A stretch of 64,000 nucleotides of DNA from Neodiprion pinetum (GCF_021155775.2 NC_060238.1:13833042-13897041), one strand, 5' to 3'. Positions 1 through 11,061 are shown, counted from the first letter of the stretch. A program made the numbers and translations. Notes: a model not told the origin generated them from the sequence alone.

Positions 1-1926
1 CATTAAATATACGCTATATAAATATATTGCTTATACTACAAGTATACTTTGAATCAACTCGGAAAAACTTGTGCCCTGATAATTTCGGATTTGATATAAA
101 ACTTCATTTTTTGACGCTCAGTTTTCCGGGGTTATTCTTTTTTTCAAGGGTTTGTCATAGGTATACTGACCATACAATCTATTCCAAAACGTGTTGAAGT
201 GAAACATTGAAAATTGCGACAGTAGCTAATCAAATCGAATCGAATTGGAACACAGTCATTTTGTGGCAGAATAGTTAGAAAACTATAAATTTCAGTTGAA
301 TGAACAATAATTCGTAACATTGGACACATCACATGGTTCAACCATTTTCGTTTTATTTCAAAACTACATTGTTCGATCGGTTTCAATAAATAATAGCTTG
401 TTCAATTTACAGATTATGGTTCAAATCGCTTAAGATAAATTTTCGGGAAATTCTTCAACAACCTTCAACAGTAATTGTTTTCTCTGTTGAAATTGTTTTC
501 TGACTATTGATCATCTAATCCAGAATTGCTGTTATTGTTCTTGAAATAATCAGAGTCGAGTGTTTTAGATATAAAATGAATAATAAAATTCAAATTTTCA
601 TAATCTAATCCTTGGTGATTGGGATCAGAGGGTCGTCAAGTTTGCTTGGAATACCTGTCTTACATATCTCACATGACATTAGCAATTCTATAAATGCTTT
701 TATATAAAAAAACCACTTTAAGATTCATTGTCATCAACTTTCATTTCGTGACGAATGAATTATGAAATTTTATCCGCTTTTCAAACAATGTATAAATGGG
801 GTGAGAACATCCGTACCAAATCGACCAACATCCAACTCTTATCATTTTGATTTCATTGCAAATTTTTTATTACGTTGATTAGAACAGATTGAATATTACG
901 TTTTTACATTTCATACCGTATGGTTTTCCAGTTATAAAACTTTCAAATTTGACAATTTCTGCTGCGTCAAATATTCCCAATTAAATATAAATCTTGAGCG
1001 CCAAATCAAATAATCAAAGTTGAAAATCTAAATGATTTCTACTGAAATGCACTTTCCGAAAGTGAATAAACAAGGATTGTATTACATATTCAGATTTATG
1101 AAATCGTTTCTCAATACAGAAAAAACAATAACTCGGAACGTGTATGATATTTTTGATTGCTTGATTGTATCTTAATCATTTTAGATTAGGTTCGATAATG
1201 GCCGCTTTCGATCCATTAATTTTTTATATTTCTTTATCGAATATCAGCCGTAGCAGGGTAGTCAAATCCTTTTCAATCGACGTTAGAATGAGTTAAAGTA
1301 CTAGGAACTGCAGAAATAAATTCATTTACAGTGAATATTTAGAATTTCAATTTAATAGTAATTGAAACGTGACATCACAATGTTATGGTTCTCAACCCTT
1401 GAGAGATCAATGGGTCATTGGTAACCTATGAGTTACAAACGCTGTTCAGAAAACCGTAGTAACGAAAATAGGGCTTTCTACCGATATAGTCCCCTGAAAT
1501 GACACTAGACGTGCTACTTATACCATGAGGACTCTTATTTTATGCGTAAGAACGACGTGATAATGAACATCACGAGAGCATCCTAGGAATCTTCTTCTCC
1601 ACAACTAGTTTCCAATTAAAAAAATATCAGTCCGTATGCGATTTCATGACAAGGTCTATAGAGGGTCAAGGCGGTTCTTCTACAGAACCGACTGTGAAAG
1701 AAATATCTTATCTTCAGATAAATGAAACTTGAAATAACCTCACACGTACAAAATCTCAGAGTTGGTTCACGGATAAATAAAAAATGAGACAAACTCCACA
1801 ATTCTAACTCTTAACACATAGCTTTAGGGCAGACTTACTTCAGAAGCGCTCTGATCACATAATTTTCATGCTTGAATATTTGCGATTCTCACCAAAAACA
1901 AGCTAAGCATGTAACATTGGCGGACG
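1..1926. other. AT-rich stretch, no gene seen
   Basis: Only short open frames occur here (largest 80 codons) and none resembles a known family. I see no long inverted or tandem repeat. It ends at the target-site duplication of the LINE that follows. Confidence 0.6.
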
Positions 1927-1941
1927 TTTTGCATAGATATT
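1927..1941. repeat. Target-site duplication, 3' side of LINE
   Basis: The 15 bases TTTTGCATAGATATT occur here and again at 6872-6886 with no mismatch. They bracket the minus-strand LINE exactly, which is the signature of target-primed reverse transcription. Confidence 0.92.
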
Positions 1942-2179
1942 TATTATTTATTATAGCTTTATTATAGCTTTATTGCATTAAACAATTACAGGGTTGTTTT
2001 TAGCAAGGGGGTAACCAAGTGTAAAATTTACAAAATAAAAACGGTATTTCAAATTAAATTAGCGTTGTAGAACAATATATAAAATCACGTCTTGATTAGA
2101 ATTTCAGATAAATTATAAATATAAGTATAAGTACAAAAATATAAGTAGTCATTCAGTCAAACAATTACATTTAAACAAT
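1942..2179 (-). other. LINE 3' UTR with repeat tail
   Basis: About 238 bases between the ORF2 stop and the target duplication. The last 40 bases on the minus strand contain at least two copies of an 11-base unit ATAAAGCTATA followed by ATAAATAATA. They include AATAAA-type hexamers that could serve as a polyadenylation signal. Short non-poly(A) tail repeats are a known trait of several LINE clades. Confidence 0.7.
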
Positions 2180-5100
2180 TTAAACAAGTGGGAGATGCAG
2201 AGCCCAGGCTCTAAGATTTAGTGACTTGGTGACGTAGTTGACAATTACATAGAGAGTTTTTGCGTCAGATGATGAGAATAATGCTGGTATTTGTTCACTG
2301 CTGCACAGTGAATTTTGCAGATATTGATTCCTGAAGCCCACGTAGTAGGGGTAGGTGATCAGTAAGTGCTCGACTGTATCCGGCTCTTTTAGATTACATA
2401 ATTGACATGCAGAGTTCCGAGCAAATTTTGTCATAAGGTTGTCTGTGATTAAAAAGCAGTTATGTTTGTTTGAAAGCCTCAGTTGGGCTATCAGACGCTT
2501 GCTGCTGAGCGGAATCTTCATTAGGAGATATCTGACTGGGACCCGAGGTTCTGCATGAGGCAGGGAGAATTCGAGTGACTTGGAGTTTCTTGCTGCGCTT
2601 AAGTCGTTGCTATGAAGGATACTTTGATACCGATTCAGAGTGGACTCCATCTCAGATTCCCAGAGGTTGGGATCGATCGAATCAATTAGATCTGACGCGT
2701 CACATTCCATTAAAAAAGCTCTTATCTGTGTGGCCCAGTTATGCGGTGAGGCGGTCGTGGTGTTTTTAGCCAGGTTGAGGAGGCGCAGGAGGCAGATTTT
2801 GTGCAAGCAGTTGTCATCCGCCCTAAGAGTTTTGATCAACCATCTCCATATACTGGTCATGGCCTTCAGAGCCATAGGATCGAGTCCGAACTCCAAACGT
2901 ACTGCCCAGTCTGGGGTGTTCCTGGGTAGTTTGAACAGTTTCTTGAAAAAGAAAGTTTGAGCAGCTTCCAGGGAGTTTCTATACCAGAGACCCCAGGCTG
3001 GGATAGCGTATAAAAATACCGTCGAGACCATACTGTCAAATATCTTGTTGTACGCGTTCCAAGAGTCGCACTTTGCTTTAGCCAGTAAGGCCAAGGACGC
3101 TCCTGAAGCACTTTTTGCTTTATTAGTAGCAGACTGTAGTGCTGCCAGACCTCTGGTAGAGGTGGACACCTCGACACCTAGGTAGGTGTAACTATTGACC
3201 AAGTCCAGGCAAGTTTGTTTGTAGGTCCTATACCGAGTAGGGCATTCTCGTATTCTACCAGCTGCTTTGAACACGAGAATTTTTGTTTTTGACTTGTTGA
3301 CTGTTAGCTGGTTCAGGTCACAGTACTCTTCGAGGGCACGCAGCTTGCGTAGAAGATCCATATGCGAATGGGCGAAGATTACGGTGTCGTCAGCGTACAG
3401 CAGCAAAAGAATGTCGACTACTCCATTGATGTCCAAGCCATGAAGACCTTTAGATCGGAAAAACTGCTCAAAATCGTGCAAGTATAGTAGGAACAGGTCT
3501 GGACTTAAAGATTCGCCTTGTAGGACGCCTTCAGTAACATCAAAGACTTCCGTGAGACCTTCCTTGGTTCTAACCTGCATGGTCGCTTGATCATATAGAG
3601 ATTTCATTGTGTTGATAAACTTGCTACTGACCTTTAGATCAAGTAGTTTCTGCCACAGACGCCCATGGGGTACCGAGTCGAATGCCCTTTGAAAGTCAAC
3701 AAAAATACCGTATATTTCTCTGCCATCGTTGTGTCGAAACTGTAATTGAATGGCACTGAGGAGTGTGAAAATGGCATCTGTGCAGCTGCGCCCTTTTCTG
3801 AAGCCCATTTGGGAGTCCGGCAGGACCTTTTCCTTATCCATCCATAGAACTAATCGTTTCTTTAAAATGTTGGTGAATATCTTGGTAATTATATTAATAA
3901 GAGCGATGCCTCGGTAATTGCTTGGGTCAGACTTGGCACCTTTTTTATGCAGCATTGACAACCATATCTTTGCCCAATTTTTTGGTACACGCTCTTCATT
4001 GAGCAATCTGTTGAATAGAACTATTAGCAAGTTTGTATGCTGTGCCGTTAGAGTTTGGAATAGTTCATTGGTCAGTAAGTCGGGGCCGGCAGCTTTGCCG
4101 GGTTTCAGAGATTTAAGAACCGAGTTGAGCTCCGGAAACCAAATTTCAGCATCAAGGATGTCGTTTGTGATGCTTGCAGAAATAGAAGGCGTGACAACTC
4201 TTGGCTTGGAGATCGCAGCATAAAACTTGTTCCAGCTGTCAATTGAGACGTCAGGGGAAGAGCTGTGCTTGAAGCTGAATTTTCTAACTGCGGCCCAGAA
4301 GTCTGTTGGAGCCGTGACGTTGGCAAAAGCCGATTTTATACTGTCAATGTGAGCTTTTTTCTTAGCTTTGCATATTTCCCGGTACTTATTTTTACAAAGA
4401 GTGGCATCCTGTTTGAGTATATTATTGCTTCGATCGTTTTTAAGTTTTTTTAATGCTTTTCTTAGCTCGCTTTTTGCTACCTTACAGCTTGAGTCAAACC
4501 ACGGGTTGCGAGTAGTCCAGCTATTTCCGGCGAAACCTAGAGTTTTCACCAGGTTAGCTTTTTCAGCAGCAATGTACATGTGGCAATGCAGGAGCGACTG
4601 TAAGTTGTCAGTTGCTAGGGTTTCCGTGTCAGCTGGAATCAAGAGATTAGACAGTTGTTCAAGGTACGGATCGGCAGCGTTATTCGTCCATTTAATCTTG
4701 GAAAATTGTGGTTTTTTCGGGTTATCATTTTTAACTGGCGGAGTATAGGTTTCCAGCGAGATACTGAGACATACTGGATAATGGTCGGACATGGACGGCT
4801 CCATTTGAACTACCAGATCGTTTACAAGGCGCAGAGACGGTATGTCAATCCAAATTAAGTCAATGATTGATGAGCCAAGGTTTTCGTACGTCGGTTGAGC
4901 TGGAGAATCACTGACTGTCCTCCCATTCAAAAGTACAAAGTCGTTGTCAACCATGAATTCCGTGATCATCCGACCCCTTTCACAGGTAAAATTATCAGTA
5001 GTGCGAAAAATGTCGTATAATTGGCTTCCGGTGAAGAGATCAGCTGGCCATGGATTCAGGGAGCCGACTTTAGCGTGCATGTCACCGCCTATAATAAACA

Positions 5101-5545
5101 AGTCGTATGTGCGCTGAGTTTTGATGTCGTCGATGATGCTCTGAAAAATATCGAGTAAGTAACGGAGGTCGAGACATTTGCGGAAGTATACTGACCCAAT
5201 AACAGCTACGGATGATCCAAGTTGAATTTCAGTGAATATCCACCAAGGGGAAGCTTCGATTAACGAGGAGTTATATTGTGTATTAACTGCCGTTATTAGA
5301 CCGCCGCTTGCTCTACCTACTGCATGTTCTCTCAACGCCTCGGACCAAAAGATGTTGTATTTATTCAGATAAACAGGTGTGTACGTATGGGTTATCCAAG
5401 TTTCACAAGCTGCGATGATGTCGGAATCTCCAATTATTGAGCTTGGCTCAAGGTTCGAGAAGCCATGAAGGTTCCAAAATGTGATTTTGACTGTAGATGT
5501 TCCCACGGGTGTGCTAATTACTTTTTTGTCTTTGATTCTGTCCAC
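2180..5545 (-). CDS. LINE ORF2: endonuclease-reverse transcriptase
   Basis: An intact 1,121-residue protein that nicks target DNA and copies the element RNA at the nick. The N-terminal AP-like endonuclease (about 20-260) shows ITFWNLHG (21-28), the catalytic Glu in CETW (47-50), GGDMHAK (153-159) and SDH (253-255). The reverse transcriptase (about 470-760) shows PGKAAGPD (482-489), motif A FVDFQRAFD (615-623), motif B GVLQGESLSP (673-682) and motif C YADD (717-720). A late Cys/His patch, CQLC (1047-1050) with H1060, resembles the C-terminal CCHC of many LINEs. The usual last Cys appears to be Tyr, which may be a clade trait or a mutation. The ORF overlaps ORF1 by 28 bases, suggesting reinitiation or coupled translation. 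No RNase H domain is seen. Confidence 0.95.
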   Translation of the reverse strand: MDRIKDKKVISTPVGTSTVKITFWNLHGFSNLEPSSIIGDSDIIAACETWITHTYTPVYLNKYNIFWSEALREHAVGRASGGLITAVNTQYNSSLIEASPWWIFTEIQLGSSVAVIGSVYFRKCLDLRYLLDIFQSIIDDIKTQRTYDLFIIGGDMHAKVGSLNPWPADLFTGSQLYDIFRTTDNFTCERGRMITEFMVDNDFVLLNGRTVSDSPAQPTYENLGSSIIDLIWIDIPSLRLVNDLVVQMEPSMSDHYPVCLSISLETYTPPVKNDNPKKPQFSKIKWTNNAADPYLEQLSNLLIPADTETLATDNLQSLLHCHMYIAAEKANLVKTLGFAGNSWTTRNPWFDSSCKVAKSELRKALKKLKNDRSNNILKQDATLCKNKYREICKAKKKAHIDSIKSAFANVTAPTDFWAAVRKFSFKHSSSPDVSIDSWNKFYAAISKPRVVTPSISASITNDILDAEIWFPELNSVLKSLKPGKAAGPDLLTNELFQTLTAQHTNLLIVLFNRLLNEERVPKNWAKIWLSMLHKKGAKSDPSNYRGIALINIITKIFTNILKKRLVLWMDKEKVLPDSQMGFRKGRSCTDAIFTLLSAIQLQFRHNDGREIYGIFVDFQRAFDSVPHGRLWQKLLDLKVSSKFINTMKSLYDQATMQVRTKEGLTEVFDVTEGVLQGESLSPDLFLLYLHDFEQFFRSKGLHGLDINGVVDILLLLYADDTVIFAHSHMDLLRKLRALEEYCDLNQLTVNKSKTKILVFKAAGRIRECPTRYRTYKQTCLDLVNSYTYLGVEVSTSTRGLAALQSATNKAKSASGASLALLAKAKCDSWNAYNKIFDSMVSTVFLYAIPAWGLWYRNSLEAAQTFFFKKLFKLPRNTPDWAVRLEFGLDPMALKAMTSIWRWLIKTLRADDNCLHKICLLRLLNLAKNTTTASPHNWATQIRAFLMECDASDLIDSIDPNLWESEMESTLNRYQSILHSNDLSAARNSKSLEFSLPHAEPRVPVRYLLMKIPLSSKRLIAQLRLSNKHNCFLITDNLMTKFARNSACQLCNLKEPDTVEHLLITYPYYVGFRNQYLQNSLCSSEQIPALFSSSDAKTLYVIVNYVTKSLNLRAWALHLPLV

Positions 5546-6615
5546 TCCATGCTGCCCGAATGCAAGCTGGAGTTCCTTGATTGAGGCATCATCTTGTTTG
5601 TTTCCGGGTTCCAGGAGTAGACAAGATGGTCCACCAGAATTTTATTCCCTTTTCTTACGGGTTTTTTACTTTCGCTTCTTAGTTGTTTAGCGAGCGTTCT
5701 GACATTCCAGTCTATTTCGCGCTCCCTGGCTGTTCTGTCTGGCTCAATAAAAATGTTAGTACCGGTCAATTTAATTTTTTTGTTCTTTAGTATTAGATTT
5801 TTTATATTTATATCAAATAGGTCGACTATAAGCCTCTTGGTGAATTCCGTTATTTCAATTCTAAGGATATTGACCCCAAAATTGGAATTCAAGAACGTTT
5901 TGACCTCCTCCGTGTGATTGTTTGTGGATAGAGTGAGGCCTACTATCGAGATTTGAGTCTTCTTATTTTCCTTTTCAAGAAAATCAATTCTATTACTGAG
6001 TTGCGAGATTCTGTCACGTTCCTCTTTTGAGAGTGGAGAAACTTTTAAGTTGTTAAGTTCATCTTTCTTCACTGTGCTGTCTTCCAGAGCTTTAACTCGT
6101 TTAGTTAGATCGATTTTGGTTCCCTGTAAGTCGGTTTTTAATTCTGCTAGGTTTCGCTGTATATTCTCAAAGGCTGTTGCGTCGTCTTCGAACTTTTTGT
6201 TCAGTTTATCGGTGAGCACCTTGAGCTTAGTTTCCTGGTCAGACCTGAGGCCTCTCAATTCCTCCAGTATTTTATCCATCGCTGAATCACTGTTATCAAT
6301 TGGGTCCAGGTAGTCTTCTAACTCCGCATAATCTGTCTTCTTAAAAGTCTTCGAAGACTGTTTCGGCTCTTCTGTGGGAGATTGACCGGAACTGTGTCTT
6401 TTCCTCTTGGTTTCGATAAAGTTGGTTATTGGAGTGCAGGTGTTGGCAGCTTCTGCAAGGAGTTGCTGGGTGGATAGTCGCCCTTTTCTTGACGGGGCCG
6501 CAGGTGTGACACCGGCTATAGAGTTGTTGTGATTCAAAACGAGGCGGGGTTTGGCTAGCAGTGGCGCCACAGGTGTGGGGTCAGAATTTGACCGTGAGAT
6601 GTCGCCTGTATTCAT
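5518..6615 (-). CDS. LINE ORF1: nucleic-acid-binding coiled-coil protein
   Basis: An intact 365-residue protein expected to bind element RNA and form the transposition particle. The N-terminal third is basic and low in structure. Residues about 110-230 are rich in Glu, Lys and Leu with heptad spacing, consistent with a coiled coil (multimerisation). After about 230 comes an RRM-like stretch starting KKTQISIVGL, then a basic C-terminal domain with DRTAREREIDWNVRTLAKQ. This overall plan matches L1-type ORF1 proteins (coiled coil, RRM, C-terminal domain). No CCHC zinc knuckles are visible. The start at 6615 is chosen because it is the first ATG of the frame, 256 bases inside the element's 5' end. 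Confidence 0.85.
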   Translation of the reverse strand: MNTGDISRSNSDPTPVAPLLAKPRLVLNHNNSIAGVTPAAPSRKGRLSTQQLLAEAANTCTPITNFIETKRKRHSSGQSPTEEPKQSSKTFKKTDYAELEDYLDPIDNSDSAMDKILEELRGLRSDQETKLKVLTDKLNKKFEDDATAFENIQRNLAELKTDLQGTKIDLTKRVKALEDSTVKKDELNNLKVSPLSKEERDRISQLSNRIDFLEKENKKTQISIVGLTLSTNNHTEEVKTFLNSNFGVNILRIEITEFTKRLIVDLFDINIKNLILKNKKIKLTGTNIFIEPDRTAREREIDWNVRTLAKQLRSESKKPVRKGNKILVDHLVYSWNPETNKMMPQSRNSSLHSGSMEWTESKTKK

Positions 6616-6871
6616 TTACGGAGTCAGGAAACGTAAACAATCATAAACACGCCAGCTGAGCACACACCGTGTTATCAGGAAAAACAGAATTTTATATGCT
6701 AAACTCGAAAGGATTCAAAGATTTGTATCTGCAGACTTTAATCACTTGTTTCTACACAGAATATGCACGTTTTTATAATTTTTTACACAGAATTTATTAA
6801 CTAGCAAGATTAAATATGATAGAGCGACACAAGACACGTCTGTTCACTATAGATGCTCAGTGGCGCCCCCC
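6616..6871 (-). promoter_or_regulatory. LINE 5' UTR, presumed internal promoter
   Basis: The 256 bases from the element's 5' end to the ORF1 start. On the minus strand it opens with a run of G followed by CGCCACTGAGCATC. LINEs of this type usually carry their RNA polymerase II promoter here; that role is inferred, and I see no TATA box. Confidence 0.45.
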
Positions 6872-6886
6872 TTTTGCATAGATATT
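6872..6886. repeat. Target-site duplication, 5' side of LINE
   Basis: Perfect second copy of TTTTGCATAGATATT (see 1927-1941). The two copies define the LINE ends to the base. Confidence 0.92.
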
Positions 6887-7872
6887 CGATTTTCAAGATG
6901 ACAGTTGAGGTTACGCTATGGAACTTCATAGTAATTTTCACGGAATTCTGAGGAGCTGCATGATACTAGGCGGTCAAATGGTTTTTATATGGGTCCATAT
7001 AGACAGGTAATGAAATCAATAGGTATAACTAAGTCGATGAGTATAAGTGAAGAACTTTGAGAAAATCTTTTAATATAAACTGTATTTCCATTTTGCGAAA
7101 TTTTTGTGAAACTGATTGCAAAAGAACATTATGGATTAGCAATAAAATCTGACGTGACTCGATTCCAAAAAGCAGAGCCTGTACCTGCTGTCTAGAATGT
7201 GCATTGCATTATTCCTCAAAATGACCCGGTAAAGGTATAGTTCGAGTTAGGATTTTCTCTAGCTTGAAGGACTTTCAGAATAATAGTATTATTGCCACGT
7301 TCAAATCATATTCATAGAAATGCAATACAATAAAACAAACAGTGTTTTTACGGACCAGCCAACAAAATTACAAATTTATCTGTCATTTCGCAACGGGGGC
7401 ACAGAACGGTCTTTCGCACAAGCATTCGGTGTATTATGCGTAAGAGCAGTGGCTTGAATATACTTTCAGTGTCCTGGAGCAAAATTCTTGAAGCGCTCCC
7501 TCATATGGGGGCTTGAAGAATCATACACAAGCCTCCACATGAATCATCTGAAAGCTTGTGTATGATTTTCTGTTTCAGTTATTAAAATTATCTGAGATGA
7601 TTATGAATCATAGTTACTGAAAGAAAAACAATCGGCAAAGATGGAATGTACGCAGAACTTCAACCTGATACACTGTAATAACAGGCTTTCCGATACATTT
7701 TTTATTGCACGGTGCATGGTTGGTAATTCAACGCTATTTATTTCTTACAAATTGGATCTTTTTACTTTAACTTCCCCGAATTCGTCAATGAGAGTATCTA
7801 AGTCGAATTGTTTGGCTCTTTGTCGTTCGACTTTGTGATATACCATGATTTTCCGTGGACAGTAAACTGTTA
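6887..7872. other. No gene seen
   Basis: Ordinary AT-rich sequence with short open frames only. A small local inverted repeat occurs around 7515-7570 (ATCATACACAAGC and GCTTGTGTATGAT). Confidence 0.5.
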
Positions 7873-8046
7873 GAATACCAACCAAATACTCGCGCGGCCT
7901 AGTGCGATTTCATTTAACCATACCGGGGTATGTCTGAGACATTCTGTCTCTCTCCCATGGCGAATAAACGCTTCTCTCTTTCTCTTTTTGCGTCGTGATT
8001 GGCTGAGGCAATCCCACTAAGCCGCGCGAGTATTGGATTGGTATCT
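7873..8046. mobile_element. Short inverted-repeat element (MITE-like)
   Basis: A 174-bp unit with imperfect inverted ends of about 33 bases. The left end contains ACTCGCGCGGCCTAGTG and the right end its near complement CACTAAGCCGCGCGAGT, each preceded by a GATACCAA-like outer part. There is no coding capacity. Superfamily not assigned. Confidence 0.6.
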
Positions 8047-8283
8047 CTACCGTTTCGTATCCACGAGAAGTGATGGTAGAGGTTGTGACGGGTTTTGAGC
8101 CCGCACTAATAATGGGGAGGGGAGGAACAATTAGAGACGGGGCCGATAGAATAGGTAAAACTTCGTGTGTGTATTTGCGAGGGGGGTACATGTACTGCAA
8201 TCGGGGGGGGTTGACTTAAAACTACTCAAGGTACAAAGGGTTGTAGACTTTAACGGGGGCTGATCACGCCTCAGCCCTTAGCG

Positions 8284-9051
8284 TCACTTAAGGTAGTACC
8301 GTGATAAATCACTTTTCTTACAATATCTTTCAATTTTTGAATACACGTAATTTGAAGTGTCCTTTATACGTAGGAATTTTTTTTAATAGTCCTTGCGGTA
8401 CTAAATTTTGCAATATTAGCGATCAAAAGTCGTACAATTTACATGTATTCCCTATCCCGACCGTAGTTAGAGTGAGCATTTTATTTAATAACAGCCATAC
8501 TTTTCTTAGAATTTTCTTTAAAAACTGAGAATTATTAATTGAGGATATAACAAGTAATTTTTTTCAAAAAAAAACATAAACAAGCCGTATTCATTTTTTT
8601 GTAAATAATTCTTAAAGTTTGTTGCTTTTAATGATTTTCAAACTTTCTCTCATAACCTGACCCGTGAGAAATAGTGACTTGGCAACGTTGCCCTACGCGG
8701 GAAGTTTAAAATGCCACAAAGGCCCAACGAATTGAAATAAATGTCAGAACTTTGCGGATATAGGTTACGGTACGGTTCAGTCTCCAATTATAGCTAACCT
8801 CAAATTGATTTCATAACAATACATTTTTCTGCAACACATGCTTGAGGGGCAAGAGATACTGAGTTAGAATGCAACGTTGTCAAGTCAGACAAAAGACGCA
8901 ATGGGAAAATTTTTATACTTCTGCGCATGTGAGAGGAGGCGCAAAGGTGTACTGTATCTCAACTACTTTTTACTTTAGTTTTAATGTTTTATACGGGGGA
9001 TATTTCTCTGGAAGTTGAGGACTGCTGCTATCACGGTACTACCTTAATCCT
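8284..9051. mobile_element. Non-autonomous element with TTAA ends and 19-bp perfect inverted repeats
   Basis: TTAAGGTAGTACCGTGATA at 8288-8306 is exactly inverted at 9029-9047. TTAA at both outer edges suggests a TTAA target duplication as in the piggyBac superfamily, with terminal repeats beginning GGTAGTACC. The 730-bp interior has no significant ORF. It holds a further inverted pair near 8674-8692 and 8870-8888, built on CTTGGCAACGTTGC. Family inferred from end structure only. Confidence 0.65.
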
Positions 9052-9075
9052 AACTTATAGATACGCGCGCGAGAA

Positions 9076-9213
9076 GGGGGGGGGGGGGGGAGTGTGTAGG
9101 GTGACGGGGAGTGTGAGGTGGGAAGGGTCGGTATTGCGGGGGGGGGGGGGGGGGGGGGGGGTGGTGTAGTGTGACGGGTAGTGTGAGGTAAAAAGGGTTG
9201 GTATTGCGAGGGG
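9076..9213. repeat. Two-unit tandem repeat with long G tracts
   Basis: G runs occupy about 9076-9090 and 9138-9161. They separate two related units of about 70 bases that both contain GTGACGGG, AGTGTGAGGT and GGTATTGCG. The runs could form G-quadruplexes and are prone to length error in sequencing. Confidence 0.75.
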
Positions 9214-9318
9214 AGGAGCAGATCGGCTGTAGAATGCAGGCTAACCTGGTGTCGTCGGCGTGTGCGGGTAATGGTGTACGTGTAACTGTGTGGGTGTCGG
9301 TGTCTCTCTCGTTTTCTT

Positions 9319-9327
<9 letters not shown>

Positions 9328-9352
<25 letters not shown>
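9328..9352. repeat. (TC)n microsatellite
   Basis: About 12 uninterrupted CT/TC dinucleotides inside a longer pyrimidine-rich stretch from 9302. Confidence 0.9.
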
Positions 9353-9359
<7 letters not shown>

Positions 9360-9399
9360 TCGCTTCTCGTGGATTTCTTTCCTTTCTACTTGTTGCTGC

Positions 9400-9530
9400 T
9401 CCGCAGGCCGTGGTCGTACTGCTCGCTGGCGCTCGGCTCTGCCGAGCGTCGGTGGGCTTCGGTTACCTTCGGGTCTTTCCCGACGGGACGGGACTCACCC
9501 GTTCGGCTCTTCCCCGCGGGTTTGGGGTTT
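9400..9530. other. GC-rich patch with short hairpins
   Basis: A GC-rich island in AT-rich surroundings. It includes a 7-bp perfect stem, CGCTCGG-CTCTG-CCGAGCG (9430-9448), and weaker stems around TTCGGGTCTTTCCCGA. No coding function recognised. It could be part of a mobile-element end or of an unannotated exon. Confidence 0.35.
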
Positions 9531-11061
9531 GTTATGACTTGCACTCTAGGTGCAACGTCACAAGGTTCTCAGGTATATTTTGTCAAGTTTGAGTTTCGAA
9601 AAATCTCTCTCAGCTGTCAAAACGCATAGTAATAGAGTGAGAAATACGAAGCAGACTGTGAGATCATCCGAGAAATTGCTTGGCGCTTGATAATCAACAA
9701 GAAGAAACTGTGTGAGTTCTTGGGTTGACCTGATTTTTTCGAACCGTTCGAAATGCATGTCTTCAGACGTGTAGCAGCTGTGCTCAGACGTTCAGAGAGA
9801 TATCTTCTGGATAGGCATCAACCACCGCTTTTGCACTAGCAATTATAGAGCAAGAGCCCGTGAACGGCAGACGCACATCATTTTGTAGAAGGATGAAATT
9901 TTCACTGTTGGTCTATATCATAGTCGGTAACAACATGTCAGCGAGAGCTAAACTCTATCAGGGGGGATTTGTCTGATAACAGGTATCAAGGGTATGAAAA
10001 AAATGATGCAACTTATGTCATAGAAAAACGGCTGAATTTTATACATGTTATTCAGATGATTATTCCATGAAATTATGCCGAACGCAGACACTTTGGAGGG
10101 GGAGAAATAACCGGCTGACACAAAAAATGGTCGGCCGTGAGTGCGAGCGAGAGAGCATTATCTGCCGACGCGAGTGTGAGAGAGCGCGTTGGTCGGGGGA
10201 GTGTCTCTCGTGACGCCCTCTATCGTCTCTATCGTCAGTTAGTTATACCGAAGTTTGAAGGTTCTGAATGCGAGTGTTCTATGACAGAATGATGTATAAC
10301 GTTTTTGATTTCGAAGTTTTCTGAATGGTCTGAAGTCTAAATTGGTTCTGCAATTAATTTAGTTCGTTTTCTTTCGATGTCTGAAGTGATTCTAGTTTGC
10401 ATATGTCTGGTTCGAAAAGGATCTTCAATAGTAGGAGATCTGGAAGAGACTCCTACTACCTAATTAGTTTTTGACTACTTCAGTGCAAAACGATTGGTCT
10501 CGAAGAGGCCAATCCGTGCAGTGTTGACAAGATAGTTAGTTGCAAGAATGCATTTGAATTCTAAGAATGATACTTTGTGAACTGCTCGTCTTGTCTTTTC
10601 TCACGTTCCTTACGTTTGGTCAGTGAGGGTTCGTGAGCCTGAGTACCGTGAATTTCGATTGTACACCCATATGGTCTATGTGTGAGTTGGAATTGAAGAT
10701 ATAAAGCAAAGAAATGAAAATGATGTGTATATATTGCATAGCATTACATGAACGTAAGCTCGCTTGTAAAACGATAGATGGTATGTTGTATGCAGATTGT
10801 CGGTGCGAGACCACTGCACACAAAGATGGTAACTGAATCTAGATCGATATTGATCTTAAAGGCTACGGTATGAGCATGTGTGCTCTCTTATGGAAACTGC
10901 ACGTCAGTAGGTTACGGTACAGAGAGAGTACAGCCATAATTATAGGCTGGGACCAAACAACTCAACCCAACGAAAGACTCCTGTAGATCAATTTCAAAAA
11001 TATTACCAATTTCATCTTTTTTCATAACGCATATCGAAACACGGTGCTGAGTTGATCAATC
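9531..11061. other. No gene seen
   Basis: No recognisable coding sequence. Around 10120-10210 there is a moderately GC-rich segment with repeated GAGAGAG-like motifs. Confidence 0.5.

Larger units (their letters stand above)
1942..6871 (-). mobile_element. Full-length two-ORF non-LTR retrotransposon (LINE)
   Basis: A 4,930-bp autonomous LINE on the minus strand. Order 5' to 3': short 5' UTR (6871-6616), ORF1 (6615-5518), overlapping ORF2 (5545-2180), 3' UTR and a short repetitive tail. Both ORFs are open over their whole length and the element is flanked by identical 15-bp target duplications, so insertion looks recent and not 5'-truncated. ORF2 has an AP-type endonuclease followed by reverse transcriptase and no RNase H. 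Together with the coiled-coil ORF1 this fits the Jockey/CR1 group in the broad sense; I cannot fix the clade by eye. The 3' tail consists of repeats of an AATAAAGCTAT-like unit and not poly(A). Confidence 0.92.

Noticed and set aside
2575..4858. Several plus-strand frames of 60-126 codons
   Set aside because: All are antisense to the intact LINE ORF2.
9076..9213. Coding frame through the G tracts (61 codons)
   Set aside because: Product is mostly poly-Gly from homopolymer runs; no gene-like features.
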